Positions 17,497-26,869 of a stretch of 64,000 nucleotides of DNA are shown here, in pieces. This DNA comes from Aliarcobacter trophiarum LMG 25534. GTDB lineage: Bacteria > Campylobacterota > Campylobacteria > Campylobacterales > Arcobacteraceae. Every line of letters begins with the position of its first letter. Position 1 is the first letter of the stretch. The notes beneath the pieces were generated by a model. The model was not told where the DNA came from. It worked only from the letters and a program-made list of their open reading frames with translations, and ran no database searches. A program made the position numbers and the translations under genes. The stretch covers positions 434,001-498,000 of the forward strand of contig NZ_CP031367.1 of the NCBI RefSeq assembly GCF_003355515.1, in the 5' to 3' direction.

Positions 17497-18375
17497 TCAT
17501 TTTTTACTAACCATTATTCCACTAAGTACAATTAAGATTATACCAAAAAGCACTATAAAAGATGGAAAACTATCTCCCATAAAAAGCCCCAAAATTATAG
17601 AAAAAACTATATTACTATATGAAACAGTTCCTACTATTCCAGCTTTTGCGAAAGAGTAGGCCTTTGTCATATAAATTTGTGCATATGTAGAAAAAATTCC
17701 AAGTAAGATAATAAATATCCAATCTTCAGGCTTTGGCATCATAAATATTCCTAGCATGAAATCTAAATTAGGATTTGTATAAAACTCACTAAATATCATA
17801 AATAGTAGGGGTAAAACTGTTCCAACTCCCATAAAAGATAGAACTATTGCACGGCTATCATAAAATTTTCTAAGCTCTCTTATGCTTGTATATGCCAAAG
17901 CTGCTCCAACACCTGATAAAATACCTAAATAGTCTGTTTTTTTAAGAGTGCTTCCATCAAATTGGGCAATAAAAAGTATTCCAATAAACCCTATAAATAC
18001 TCCAATCCAACCTTTAAATCCAATATGCTCTTTTAGGAAGAAATATGCTAAAAGAGCTGTAAATATTGTAGAGGTTTTTGAAAAAGTCATAGCTTCTCCC
18101 AAAGGAATATTTGCAATATTATAAAAGAAAAATAGCAAGGCAGAAAAACCAGCAACTCCTCTAAAAATTAGTAGCCAAAACTTTCCACCAATCTGTTTTA
18201 GAGGAGATTTATAGATAGAAAAAAGTATAAAAAATACTCCAAAAACATTTCTAAAAAATACAACTTCAATAGTACTTAAATTATCGCTTAACTCTTTTGC
18301 AGAAACTCCCATTAGAGCAAATAAAAAAGAGGCTAAAAGCATATACTTTATAGCTTTATTTACATTTTCTTCCAA
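17497..18375 (-). CDS. EamA/DMT-family transporter
   Basis: A 292-residue protein with ten predicted membrane helices arranged as two EamA repeats. The FRNVFGVFFIL segment in the first half is characteristic. Drug/metabolite transporters move small molecules across the inner membrane; the substrate cannot be read from sequence. It precedes kdsA by 19 bp, probably in the same transcript, with a promoter in the divergent region shared with murA. Confidence 0.85.
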   Translation of the reverse strand: MEENVNKAIKYMLLASFLFALMGVSAKELSDNLSTIEVVFFRNVFGVFFILFSIYKSPLKQIGGKFWLLIFRGVAGFSALLFFFYNIANIPLGEAMTFSKTSTIFTALLAYFFLKEHIGFKGWIGVFIGFIGILFIAQFDGSTLKKTDYLGILSGVGAALAYTSIRELRKFYDSRAIVLSFMGVGTVLPLLFMIFSEFYTNPNLDFMLGIFMMPKPEDWIFIILLGIFSTYAQIYMTKAYSFAKAGIVGTVSYSNIVFSIILGLFMGDSFPSFIVLFGIILIVLSGIMVSKK

Positions 18376-18436
18376 ATAATCATCCTTTTAAAAAAGCAAA
18401 AGTATAGCAAAATAGAGATTTAAAGCAATTATTAGA

Positions 18437-18442
18437 TAAAAT
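18437..18442 (+). promoter_or_regulatory. -10 element before murA
   Basis: TAAAAT within ATTAGATAAAATCTTAGC, the same context as before pyrH, 33 bp upstream of the murA ATG. TAGGAA just before the start serves as ribosome binding site. Confidence 0.5.
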
Positions 18443-18475
18443 CTTAGCTATTTTATAAAATTATTTAGGAAATTT

Positions 18476-19741
18476 ATGGACTATTTAAAAATTATTGGAA
18501 ATCAAAAACTAAGTGGTGAAATATCAATTTCTGGTGCAAAAAATGCAGCTCTTCCTTTGATAGCAAGTACAATCTTGGCAAAAAACATGGTAACTATATC
18601 AAATCTTCCAGATGTAGCAGATATAAATACTTTTTTAAAGCTTATTAAAATGTTAGGTGGTAGTTTTGAAAAAGGGCAAAATAGTGCAAAAATAGATACA
18701 AGTTCTATAGATAATACAACAGCAACATATGATATAGTAAAGACTATGAGAGCCTCTATTTTAGTTTTAGGACCACTTTTAGCTAGATTTGGACACTGTG
18801 AAGTTTCACTTCCTGGAGGTTGTGCAATTGGTCAAAGACCTGTTGATTTACACTTAAAAGCGATGGAAGCTATGGGTGCAAATATTGAGATTTTACAAGG
18901 TTATATAAAAGCAACTGCTCCAAATGGTCTAAAAGGTGCAAAAATAGTATTTGATAAAGTGACAGTTGGTGGAACAGAAAATACAGTTATGGCAGCTGCT
19001 ATGGCAAGTGGAGTTACAACTATAATCAATGCAGCAAAAGAGCCAGAAATTGTACAATTATGTGAAGTTATTGCAGAAGCTGGAGTAAAAATAGAGGGGA
19101 TTGGAACATCAAAAATAATCATAGAAGGAACAGGCGGAAAATTACTAGAAATGAAAGATTTTGCTGTAATTCCAGATAGAATTGAAGCTGGAACTTACAT
19201 GTGCGTAGCAGCTATTTCAAATCAAAAATTAACTATAAAAGATATAAATCCTACACATTTAGAAGCAGTTACTTCAAAACTTGAAGAGATGAATTTTGAG
19301 ATAGATGTAAGAGAAAATAGTCTTACAATTTTTCCAACATCAAAAATTTTACCTGTAAATATTATAACAACAGAGTATCCTGGATTTCCAACAGATATGC
19401 AAGCTCAGTTTATGGCTTTAGCAACACAAGCTGAAGGTACAAGTACAATAGATGAAAGACTTTTTGAAAATAGATTTATGCATGTGAGTGAACTATCAAG
19501 ATTAGGGGCAGATATTCAGTTAAATGGTAATATTGCAACAATTATTGGTGAAAAAGGTGCCTTAAGTGGTACAGATGTAATGGCAACAGATTTAAGGGCT
19601 TCTTCTGCTTTAGTTCTTGCAGCTTTAGTTGCAAGTGGTGAGACAAATATACATAGAATATATCATCTTGATAGAGGTTATGAAGATTTAGAAGGAAAGC
19701 TTATAAAAATTGGTGCAAATATAAAAAGGTGCAAAGAGTAA
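18476..19741 (+). CDS. murA: UDP-N-acetylglucosamine 1-carboxyvinyltransferase
   Basis: A 421-residue enzyme that transfers enolpyruvate from PEP to UDP-GlcNAc, the first committed step of peptidoglycan synthesis. [10 protein letters not shown] with K22 is near the start, and the loop [14 protein letters not shown] carries Cys116, the residue alkylated by fosfomycin, so the Cys form is present. Full length. It is followed after 9 bp by a small gene of unknown function. Confidence 0.96.
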   Translation: MDYLKIIGNQKLSGEISISGAKNAALPLIASTILAKNMVTISNLPDVADINTFLKLIKMLGGSFEKGQNSAKIDTSSIDNTTATYDIVKTMRASILVLGPLLARFGHCEVSLPGGCAIGQRPVDLHLKAMEAMGANIEILQGYIKATAPNGLKGAKIVFDKVTVGGTENTVMAAAMASGVTTIINAAKEPEIVQLCEVIAEAGVKIEGIGTSKIIIEGTGGKLLEMKDFAVIPDRIEAGTYMCVAAISNQKLTIKDINPTHLEAVTSKLEEMNFEIDVRENSLTIFPTSKILPVNIITTEYPGFPTDMQAQFMALATQAEGTSTIDERLFENRFMHVSELSRLGADIQLNGNIATIIGEKGALSGTDVMATDLRASSALVLAALVASGETNIHRIYHLDRGYEDLEGKLIKIGANIKRCKE

Positions 19742-19750
19742 AAAAGTGTT

Positions 19751-20317
19751 ATGATAGATAAAATAAAAGGTATTTTTGTAAAAAAAGAGGAAGAGAAACT
19801 TGACAAAATTACCATTTTTATCAATCTTGTAGAGAGTTATCTAAAAAGAGAACATCCAAATATAGTTTTTGATTTATCTGTTTATAAAAATATAAAAGAA
19901 GAGCCAAATAATCAAAATGAACAAGTAAAAAAAACACTTATTATAAGGGAAATTGAAAAACAATTTTCAGATTTTATTTGGGAAAAAACAACTCAGAAAA
20001 GTGTAAAAAAAGAGCTTCTTTGGGATGGATATGGTTTAAATTCTCAACCAAATAAAAGAATACCAATAGATTTTAGTAGAAGAAAAGAGCTTGTTTTTTT
20101 TAGAGAAGAGGGTAGTTGTAATAGATGTGGCCATATAATTCAAAAAATAGAGAGAGCTTATATAGTATTGGTTAAAAGCTTTGAACAAAATGGTGGTTAT
20201 AATTTAGAAAATCTTATTTTACTTTGTCAAAATTGTTATAGTGTTACTACATATAATAGTAGTAATTTTTCGGAAGTTTATCTAAAACTAAGAGAAGATT
20301 TATACGATATGATTTGA
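19751..20317 (+). CDS. Hypothetical protein with degenerate HNH-like zinc-binding domain
   Basis: A 188-residue protein. The C-terminal half has CNRC at 123-126 and CQNC at 159-162 with NLENLILL before the second pair, the layout of an HNH nuclease with a structural zinc. The catalytic Asp-His expected about 10 residues after the first pair is replaced by Ala-Tyr-Ile (136-138), so nuclease activity is unlikely. The N-terminal half (charged, helical) matches nothing I know. It is downstream of murA in the same direction and overlaps the convergent YihY-like gene by 18 bp. Confidence 0.65.
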   Translation: MIDKIKGIFVKKEEEKLDKITIFINLVESYLKREHPNIVFDLSVYKNIKEEPNNQNEQVKKTLIIREIEKQFSDFIWEKTTQKSVKKELLWDGYGLNSQPNKRIPIDFSRRKELVFFREEGSCNRCGHIIQKIERAYIVLVKSFEQNGGYNLENLILLCQNCYSVTTYNSSNFSEVYLKLREDLYDMI

Positions 20318-21085
20318 ATATCTAAGATTTAATTTATGGCAAAGTTTAAAGCCATATAAGTAGATAATCCATGATATATAAATCCATAAAAAACTAAAAA
20401 GTAAAGTAGAAAGTGAACCATAGATTGTAGAGTAAGTTTTATTGTAAACTACATAATACACAAATAGATTTTTTGTAATACTCAAAATTAAAAGAGTTAA
20501 AAAAGATGAGATAATGGCAGCTTTTGTAGATATTTTTTTGTTTACACTTACTTTAAAAAGAGCAAAAAATATAAGCCAAGTAAAGATAAAAAAAAGTAGT
20601 TCTTTAAAGATATTTCCATCATAAAAGTTTAGAATTAGATTCAAAACTATAAAAATAGCTGGAAAAACTATAAAAAATATTGTATAGATAAAAAATGATT
20701 TATAAATAGCTCTTCTATTTGTTTGGTGGATTTTATTTACAATATAGTCATAATCTTTGAAAAACATAATATATACAAAGAGCATATAAAATATTCCAAT
20801 AAATCCTAGTTTATCTGAGTTTGATATATAGTTCTTCAAAGTATTTACTATATCATTTGAGTGTGTAGGATTTAAAAAGTTTAGTAAAAAGCTAGTAAAA
20901 GTATCAAGATAAGTATCAAATTCTGGAATATTTGAAATTATTGCAATTCCTAGAGCAATAATAGGTAAAATTGAGAATATAGTAAAAAAACTAAGACTAG
21001 CAGCAAAGTAGCTTGTATCATCATTAAAAAATGAATTTACAAGCTCTATACTTTTTTTTAGTAAAGTTTTTTCACTATTTATCAA
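20300..21085 (-). CDS. YihY/BrkB-family membrane protein
   Basis: A 261-residue protein with about six membrane helices. The N-terminal region with YFAASLSFFTIFSILPI is the signature of the YihY/BrkB family (once misnamed ribonuclease BN). Function unknown; some members are proposed transporters or envelope proteins. It follows the FAD-linked oxidase gene by 2 bp, so it is co-transcribed with it. Confidence 0.85.
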   Translation of the reverse strand: MINSEKTLLKKSIELVNSFFNDDTSYFAASLSFFTIFSILPIIALGIAIISNIPEFDTYLDTFTSFLLNFLNPTHSNDIVNTLKNYISNSDKLGFIGIFYMLFVYIMFFKDYDYIVNKIHQTNRRAIYKSFFIYTIFFIVFPAIFIVLNLILNFYDGNIFKELLFFIFTWLIFFALFKVSVNKKISTKAAIISSFLTLLILSITKNLFVYYVVYNKTYSTIYGSLSTLLFSFLWIYISWIIYLYGFKLCHKLNLRYSNHIV

Positions 21086-21087
21086 AG

Positions 21088-22476
21088 CTATAATCCCATT
21101 TTAAAAGGGTTCAAAATATTGTTTGGGTCAAAAGCTTTTTTTATGTTTCTAAATAGATTCATCTCAGCTTCAGTAAATGCAATATTCATAAATGGAGCTT
21201 TTGAGATACCAATTCCATGTTCACCACTTAAAGTTCCACCCATATCAACAACAAGCTGGAAAATCTCTTCAATAGCTTTGTGTCCATCTGACATCTCTTT
21301 TTCGTTATTTTTATCTTTTACCATAACATTTACATGAATATTTCCATCTCCTGCATGTCCAAAACAAGGTACTTGGAAACCATATTTTTCACCAATTTTA
21401 TAGATTTCATCTAAAGCTTCAGGAAGTTTACTTCTTGGAACACTAATATCTTCATTTAATTTTTTTGTTCCAAAAACCATTGTAGCTGGACTTGCATTTC
21501 TTCTTGCGAACCAGAGTTTTTTACCCTCTTCTTCATCAAGAGCTACTATAAAATCTATTGAACCATTTTCACCAAAAGAGTTTTTTAATATATTTAACTG
21601 TTCATCAACATCAGCTAAACTAGAGCCATCAACATCACCTATTAAAATCCCACCAGCATGTTCTGGAAGAGAAATCTGAGGAAATTTTTGTTTTAAAGCT
21701 TTTATTACAAGTGCATCTAAAAACTCCATAGCAACAGGATTTGCTCCACTTGCAAGTGATTTAAAAACAGCTGTCATAGCACTGTTTACACTAGGAAATA
21801 CTCCCATATATGTTTTTTTGAATTTTGGTTTTGGAATAAGTTTTAAAGTGATTTCAGTAATAACTGCTAAAGTTCCTTCACTCGCTATTAAGATACCAGC
21901 AGTGTTATAACCAGCAACATCCTTGATAGTTTTTTTCCCTGCAACTATGATATCTCCATTTGGTAAAACAGCTCTTAAAGCTACTACATAATCTTTTGTA
22001 ATACCATATTTAGCAGCTCTCATACCACCAGCATTTTCGCTTACATTTCCTCCCAAAGTTGAGTATTCCTCACTAGCAGGATCTGGTGGATAAAATAGAC
22101 CAACTTCTTCCACTGCTTTTTGAAGTTGCATATTTATAAGTCCTGGTTGTACAACTGCTACCATATTTTGCATATCAATCTCAAGTAGTTTATTCATATG
22201 TCGTTCTAAACTTAAAATTATTCCACCATTAGAAGGTAATGCACCACCAGTAAAACCACTTCCAGCACCTCTTGGAACAATAATAATTTTATGCTCATTA
22301 CAATATTTCAAAATTTTGCTTATCTCTTCTTCATTTCGTGGAAAAACAACAGCATCTGGTTCAAAACGACTTTTTGTTGCATCATAGCAAAAAGCTATTA
22401 GATGAGCTTTGTCTGTTTTAATATTATCTTGCTCAACTATTGAAGTTAAATAATCTAAATGTTTTTTATCAATCAC
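21088..22476 (-). CDS. FAD-linked oxidase, glycolate/D-lactate dehydrogenase (GlcD) type
   Basis: A 462-residue flavoprotein. The N-terminal FAD-binding half shows VPRGAGSGFTGGALP and GGNVSENAGGMRA. The C-terminal FAD-oxidase half has FGHAGDGNIHVN and the terminal SGEHGIG motif. It oxidises a 2-hydroxy acid such as glycolate or D-lactate at the membrane; Campylobacterota use such enzymes for D-lactate. Without the partner iron-sulfur subunit beside it the substrate is open. It overlaps the upstream PgbA-like gene by 1 bp. Confidence 0.88.
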   Translation of the reverse strand: MIDKKHLDYLTSIVEQDNIKTDKAHLIAFCYDATKSRFEPDAVVFPRNEEEISKILKYCNEHKIIIVPRGAGSGFTGGALPSNGGIILSLERHMNKLLEIDMQNMVAVVQPGLINMQLQKAVEEVGLFYPPDPASEEYSTLGGNVSENAGGMRAAKYGITKDYVVALRAVLPNGDIIVAGKKTIKDVAGYNTAGILIASEGTLAVITEITLKLIPKPKFKKTYMGVFPSVNSAMTAVFKSLASGANPVAMEFLDALVIKALKQKFPQISLPEHAGGILIGDVDGSSLADVDEQLNILKNSFGENGSIDFIVALDEEEGKKLWFARRNASPATMVFGTKKLNEDISVPRSKLPEALDEIYKIGEKYGFQVPCFGHAGDGNIHVNVMVKDKNNEKEMSDGHKAIEEIFQLVVDMGGTLSGEHGIGISKAPFMNIAFTEAEMNLFRNIKKAFDPNNILNPFKMGL

Positions 22477-23495
22477 TATTTTACTCCTAAAAGTTGTTTG
22501 TAGTAGTTATCATAACTTGAATCATCAATTCCATCTTCATTTAGACCTAAAACATCAGATACGATAGGGATATTTTTAAGGTCAATTAGTGGTCCTTTTA
22601 TCTCTTCAACTCTTGTAAAAAATGGCAACTGTTTTTTTGAAGAACCAATTTGTAAACTATAACTATCTAAAAGAGTAAATGTTTTTGCATCATAGATAAA
22701 AATTTTTCTATTTAGAACAATAAAGATAGTTCCTAAGTTTTGTTCAATAGCAAAATTTTGAAAATCTTCAACTCTAGGAAGTGGTTGATTTTGAAATTTC
22801 AAAGCAGCACCAAATAAATCAGGATGTATAAAGTTATTTTGTGCAAAGTCCTCTTTTACTGCTTTATAGTTATTGAAATCAGGAGCTATAAGCAAAGATT
22901 GGTCATACATATAGTTTAAAAGTAAAATATCACCTTTTTCAACTACTCTATTTGTTGTTGGAATTGCCTTTTGTTTTAGGTCATCAAATGCAAAATATTC
23001 AATAACAGAGCTGTTTTCATTTGAACTTATTACTTTTGCATTTGAAACTATTAGTCTTCTATCGTTGTCATAAATATGTACAACAATTCCACTTTGACCT
23101 ACAAGTAAATTCCCTTTTTGAATAGTTGTTTTATTATTTGTCAAATTTTCAATTTTAAATGCCATAGGAGAGATAGAGAACTCTTTTTTCCCATAATCCA
23201 ACTTTGAAGCATAAGTTCCACTACTTAAGCCCTGTTTTGTATTTTGATAAAAGTAGTATGAGTAGCTTAATTTTCCATTTTCAGTTGTTACATTTATATC
23301 TAAAATTTGCCAACCATTTTTTAGCATTTCACCAACAGTAACTTTACCAGCACACATACCACCATCAAGCTTTGCACTTTCAATTTGTGATGGTGTATCT
23401 AAACCATTTTTATAACAAACTGTCTCAACTGCTAAACTATTTGTAGCAAATAAAATAGCACCAACAAAAGCCAACTTTGTAAACATTTTTTTCAT
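22476..23495 (-). CDS. Secreted PgbA/PgbB-like protein (plasminogen-binding N-terminal domain)
   Basis: A 339-residue exported protein with a clear signal peptide (KLAFVGAILFATNSLA, cleavage near residue 22). The body resembles the N-terminal domain of the Helicobacter pylori plasminogen-binding proteins PgbA/PgbB as I recall them, but without their long charged C-terminal repeats. Plasminogen binding in H. pylori depends on terminal lysines; this protein ends in GVK, so a Lys terminus exists. The function outside Helicobacter is unknown. It lies between bcp and the GlcD-like gene on one strand. Confidence 0.6.
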   Translation of the reverse strand: MKKMFTKLAFVGAILFATNSLAVETVCYKNGLDTPSQIESAKLDGGMCAGKVTVGEMLKNGWQILDINVTTENGKLSYSYYFYQNTKQGLSSGTYASKLDYGKKEFSISPMAFKIENLTNNKTTIQKGNLLVGQSGIVVHIYDNDRRLIVSNAKVISSNENSSVIEYFAFDDLKQKAIPTTNRVVEKGDILLLNYMYDQSLLIAPDFNNYKAVKEDFAQNNFIHPDLFGAALKFQNQPLPRVEDFQNFAIEQNLGTIFIVLNRKIFIYDAKTFTLLDSYSLQIGSSKKQLPFFTRVEEIKGPLIDLKNIPIVSDVLGLNEDGIDDSSYDNYYKQLLGVK

Positions 23496-23503
23496 CTTTC
23501 TTC

Positions 23504-24013
23504 CTAATATTTTGATTGTAACTCTTCTAATTTTTCTCTAACATCTTCAACATGTAAAATCTCTATTTTTTCACCTTTTACACTTTTTGTTTTTCTTACA
23601 CTAACTTTATCCCAAATTGCTGCAATTTCTCCTTTTGGATTTATTATAAAAGTTGTTCTTATAACTCCCATAAACTCTCTTCCCATAAATTTTTTAAGTT
23701 GCCAAACTCCATAATCTTGGCACATTTGTTTATTTTCATCTGATAAAAGAGTAATTCCTAAATCATATTTTTCTATAAATTTTCTATGTTTTTCACTATT
23801 ATCTGGGCTTACACCAATAATTGTTGCTTTTAAATTATCAAATTTATATAAGTTTGCTGTAAAATCACATGCTTGTGTTGTACACCCTGGTGTCATATCT
23901 TTTGGATAAAAATATAAAACTATCCAATTTCCAACAATATCTCTTAGACAAATCTCTGTTTCATCTTGATTAAAAGCACAAAAACTAGGTGCCATATCGC
24001 CAATTTTTAACAT
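23504..24013 (-). CDS. bcp: Thioredoxin-dependent peroxiredoxin, Bcp/PrxQ type
   Basis: A 169-residue peroxiredoxin that reduces hydrogen peroxide and organic peroxides using thioredoxin. The peroxidatic Cys44 and resolving Cys49 lie in TPGCTTQACDF, the Bcp arrangement with five residues between. FYPKDMTPG is conserved. It is slightly longer than E. coli Bcp (about 156). Confidence 0.93.
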   Translation of the reverse strand: MLKIGDMAPSFCAFNQDETEICLRDIVGNWIVLYFYPKDMTPGCTTQACDFTANLYKFDNLKATIIGVSPDNSEKHRKFIEKYDLGITLLSDENKQMCQDYGVWQLKKFMGREFMGVIRTTFIINPKGEIAAIWDKVSVRKTKSVKGEKIEILHVEDVREKLEELQSKY

Positions 24014-24034
24014 ATTTCTCCTTTAAATCTTTTA

Positions 24035-24742
24035 CTATTTGATTGCTATAAAAGTTGCAAAATTTACCCATCTAAAAAGAGTTTCACAATGTTTAAATCC
24101 AGCATCTTTTATCATTTTTTTGTTTTCCTCTTCAGTATAAGGAATAAGTACATTTTCCAAAGCCTCTCTTTTTTGAGCTATCTCAAATTCGCTATAACCT
24201 TGAGCTTTTTTAAAACTATAATACTCATCTATAAACTGCTTATTCAAAAAGCTATCTTGAGAAACTAGCTTTTCACTAAAGATAAAAACTCCACCAACTT
24301 CTAAACTATCATAAATCTTTTTTACTAGTTTTTCCCTATTTATAGGTCTAATAAACTGTAGAGTGTAGTTTGAAAAAACAACACTTGCATTTTTTAATTC
24401 AACATTAAAAATATCATCATTTAAAAGCTTTATATTAACACCAAAAGCATTTGCTTTTTTACTTGCGTGATCTAGCATTGCATTTGAGTTATCTATTCCT
24501 ACTAAATTTAGCTTAAAACTACTATTTTTACTAAGCTCAATTAATGTTGAAGCTGTAGAACAACCTAAATCATAAACATATGAATTATCTTTCAAAAAAT
24601 TATTTGCAAAAGATATTGAGAGCTTTTGCATCTGTTTATAAAAAGGAACAGACCTCTCTAGCATATCGTCAAATACACTAGCAACCTCTTCATCAAACTC
24701 AAACTGTTTTGAAATTGTTTTATTAAATACTTTATCAATCAT
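24035..24742 (-). CDS. cmoA: Carboxy-S-adenosyl-L-methionine synthase
   Basis: A 235-residue class I methyltransferase-fold enzyme that makes carboxy-SAM from SAM and prephenate for the uridine-34 modification of tRNA. It shows VPFYKQMQ near residue 33, the SAM loop [20 protein letters not shown] and NYTLQF. The partner cmoB is not in this window. It lies 20 bp downstream of ribF and likely shares its transcript. Confidence 0.93.
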   Translation of the reverse strand: MIDKVFNKTISKQFEFDEEVASVFDDMLERSVPFYKQMQKLSISFANNFLKDNSYVYDLGCSTASTLIELSKNSSFKLNLVGIDNSNAMLDHASKKANAFGVNIKLLNDDIFNVELKNASVVFSNYTLQFIRPINREKLVKKIYDSLEVGGVFIFSEKLVSQDSFLNKQFIDEYYSFKKAQGYSEFEIAQKREALENVLIPYTEEENKKMIKDAGFKHCETLFRWVNFATFIAIK

Positions 24743-24762
24743 TCTAATATTCTATCTAAAAA

Positions 24763-25608
24763 TTAATAAAAATATTTTTGTGCAATATCTATATCTTTTA
24801 AAATCTCATTTTTCAGTTCAATAAAGCTATCAAATTTTCTATTTTCTCTTATTTGTTTTAAAAACTTTATCTCTATATTCTTATCTTTTACACTTAAGTT
24901 ATTTTGATTTAAAATATGAGTTTCAACTGCAAAATTCCCATCTGTCGAGCTTCTATGTCCTAAGAAGCTTACAGAGTTGTATTCAATATTATCTACAATA
25001 GTTGTTGTGATATAAACTCCACTTTGTGGCAATAAAAACTCATTTACATTTAGATTTATAGTTGCTACAAACTCTTTTTTTCCTAAGCCTTGACCAACTA
25101 TATGTTTTCCAGAAATTTTATACTCTTTACCTAAAAAACTATTTGCTTTTTCTATATCGCCATTTAGTAAAAAATCTCTTATATATCGTGAGTGAACTGG
25201 AAAATCATTTAGTTTTATTTCAGGTATTACAACTACCTCTCCTTCAAATATTTTTTTTAAATCATCTGTTTTGTAAGCTCTATTTTTTCCAAAACAAAAA
25301 TCAAAACCAACAACAATTTTATTTAAGTTTTTAAAATCATTTTTGAGCATAGTTATAAACTCAAATCCTTCTAAACTTTTTATATCATTTAAATCATAAT
25401 AAAATATTGGATATTTTGTATACTCTTGTCTATAACTCTTTGGAGTGAGTGAAGCATAGCCAGTTTCTATACTTATAATTGCACCATTTTTACACAAATT
25501 TTTAAATAACTCTTGATGAGCTATATGCATACCATCAAATCCACCAATTGCTATTGAGTTTATACTATTTTTATCTACAAAAGTAGAAGAACTCTTCTTC
25601 ATTTCCAT
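24763..25608 (-). CDS. ribF: Bifunctional riboflavin kinase/FMN adenylyltransferase
   Basis: A 281-residue enzyme converting riboflavin to FMN and FAD. The N-terminal adenylyltransferase has IGGFDGMHIAHQ, where the HxGH nucleotidyltransferase motif reads HIAH. The C-terminal flavokinase part (about 160-281) contains GKHIVGQGLG and a truncated-looking SFLGHRSSTDG segment. It is a little shorter than the usual 300 or so residues, common in this phylum. Its first 38 bp overlap the end of tlyA. Confidence 0.9.
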   Translation of the reverse strand: MEMKKSSSTFVDKNSINSIAIGGFDGMHIAHQELFKNLCKNGAIISIETGYASLTPKSYRQEYTKYPIFYYDLNDIKSLEGFEFITMLKNDFKNLNKIVVGFDFCFGKNRAYKTDDLKKIFEGEVVVIPEIKLNDFPVHSRYIRDFLLNGDIEKANSFLGKEYKISGKHIVGQGLGKKEFVATINLNVNEFLLPQSGVYITTTIVDNIEYNSVSFLGHRSSTDGNFAVETHILNQNNLSVKDKNIEIKFLKQIRENRKFDSFIELKNEILKDIDIAQKYFY

Positions 25609-26278
25609 CTTTTCCTATAAGTTTACTAACACTATTAAATTTTAGTTTCCAGCCCAAAGAAAAAGCTTTTGATTTAAAATTGTCTTTTGCTTTTTCTATT
25701 GCTATTTTATCTTTTACAACACCTTTTTTATCTCTTTTTATAAGAGTTCCAACTTCAAATTGTGGTTTAAAAAGTATTATTATCTCTTTAAAATCTAAAG
25801 AGTTTATCTCTTCAATAATATTTAAAATAGAGATAAAAGAGACATCACAAGTTACAATATCAAAAGAGATATCACTTTTGAAATCTCTAATATCGCAGTT
25901 CTCAAAAAAATTAATTCGTTTATCATGTTTTACTCTTTCGTGTAGTTGATTACTTCCAACATCAACACAAATTACTTTTTTAATACCATTTTCTAGCAAG
26001 ATTTGTGTAAATCCTCCTGTACTACTTCCAATGTCAAGAGCTGTTTTATCTTTTAAATCAATTTTTTGCTCTTGCAAAAAATATTTTAGTTTATATGCAG
26101 CTCTTGAAACATAAAAATCTTCTTCAAGTAACTCAATAATCATATTTTCATCGACTAAAAATGAGGCTTTTGATACAACTTTGCCATTAATATTTACTTT
26201 ATTTGCTTTTATAAGTTCAAGTGCTTTATTTCTACTTTGAATATCAAAGTTTTTTGTCAGGTATAAATCTAATCTCAT
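25571..26278 (-). CDS. tlyA: TlyA-family rRNA 2'-O-methyltransferase
   Basis: A 235-residue protein with an N-terminal S4 RNA-binding domain (RLDLYLTKNFDIQSRNKA) and an FtsJ-like methyltransferase domain from about residue 60 (ALDIGSSTGGFTQ, DVGSNQL). TlyA methylates ribose of 16S and, in long forms, 23S rRNA, affecting capreomycin sensitivity. It was formerly called a haemolysin. It overlaps ribF and lies downstream of a small coiled-coil gene. Confidence 0.9.
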   Translation of the reverse strand: MRLDLYLTKNFDIQSRNKALELIKANKVNINGKVVSKASFLVDENMIIELLEEDFYVSRAAYKLKYFLQEQKIDLKDKTALDIGSSTGGFTQILLENGIKKVICVDVGSNQLHERVKHDKRINFFENCDIRDFKSDISFDIVTCDVSFISILNIIEEINSLDFKEIIILFKPQFEVGTLIKRDKKGVVKDKIAIEKAKDNFKSKAFSLGWKLKFNSVSKLIGKDGNEEEFFYFCR

Positions 26279-26289
26279 CTAATAATATC

Positions 26290-26754
26290 TTAAACAGTCT
26301 CTTTTTTAAATTTATCTACTAATCTTAACTCTTCATCTGTTGATGCTTTATTCAAACTACTGTTTTGATTTTCTTGGGAAGTCATTAAATTATTTAAATC
26401 ATTATTCTCTAAATTTACAGTTTTCCCTGTTGCTTCATATATAGCTTGTTGTAAATCAGCTTTTTTATTTGCTAAATCCTCTTCTATACTTTGTGCAGTA
26501 TAACCACTTTCCGCTCTTTTATTTTGAATCTCTTCTAATTTCTTTTTGATTAATTCTATTTCATCTTTTGTAAAACCTGTTTTAGAAATAGATTCAATAT
26601 CTTCTAAAATAGACTCTCTTTTTTTATTTTCAGTTTTCTCTTTATCTCTATTTTCCATAAATATATCAAATCGATCTTTATTTTGCTTAACATCTGTAGA
26701 AATATCGTAAAGGTCTGAACTTAATATACTATTTGAATTATTTGAAATTTGCAT
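26290..26754 (-). CDS. Hypothetical coiled-coil protein
   Basis: A 154-residue, highly polar protein without signal peptide or membrane helix. Residues 40-105 are rich in Lys and Glu with heptad-like spacing (ELIKKKLEEIQNKRA), suggesting a coiled coil; the ends are Asn/Ser-rich and likely flexible. No family recognised. It has a -10 element (TATAAT on the minus strand at 26781-26786) and AAAGG ahead of the ATG, and starts the run tlyA-ribF-cmoA. Confidence 0.6.
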   Translation of the reverse strand: MQISNNSNSILSSDLYDISTDVKQNKDRFDIFMENRDKEKTENKKRESILEDIESISKTGFTKDEIELIKKKLEEIQNKRAESGYTAQSIEEDLANKKADLQQAIYEATGKTVNLENNDLNNLMTSQENQNSSLNKASTDEELRLVDKFKKETV

Positions 26755-26780
26755 AAAATACCTTTATAAAATTTTGAAAA

Positions 26781-26786
26781 ATTATA
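26781..26786 (-). promoter_or_regulatory. -10 element of the tlyA-ribF-cmoA run
   Basis: TATAAT on the minus strand within TTGTTATAATTTTTC, 27 bp before the ATG at 26754. It shares the divergent region with the yigZ promoter. Confidence 0.5.
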
Positions 26787-26855
26787 ACAACATTAGCTTA
26801 AATCTTATATTTTAAAACTTTAGATATTTCGAAAGTTAAGATTTATATCAAATAT

Positions 26856-26863
26856 TATAAAAT
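26856..26863 (+). promoter_or_regulatory. -10 element directly before yigZ
   Basis: TATAAAAT ending 6 bp before the yigZ ATG at 26870. Transcription would start at or next to the A of the start codon, and no Shine-Dalgarno is present between them. Confidence 0.45.
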
Positions 26864-26869
26864 CCACAA

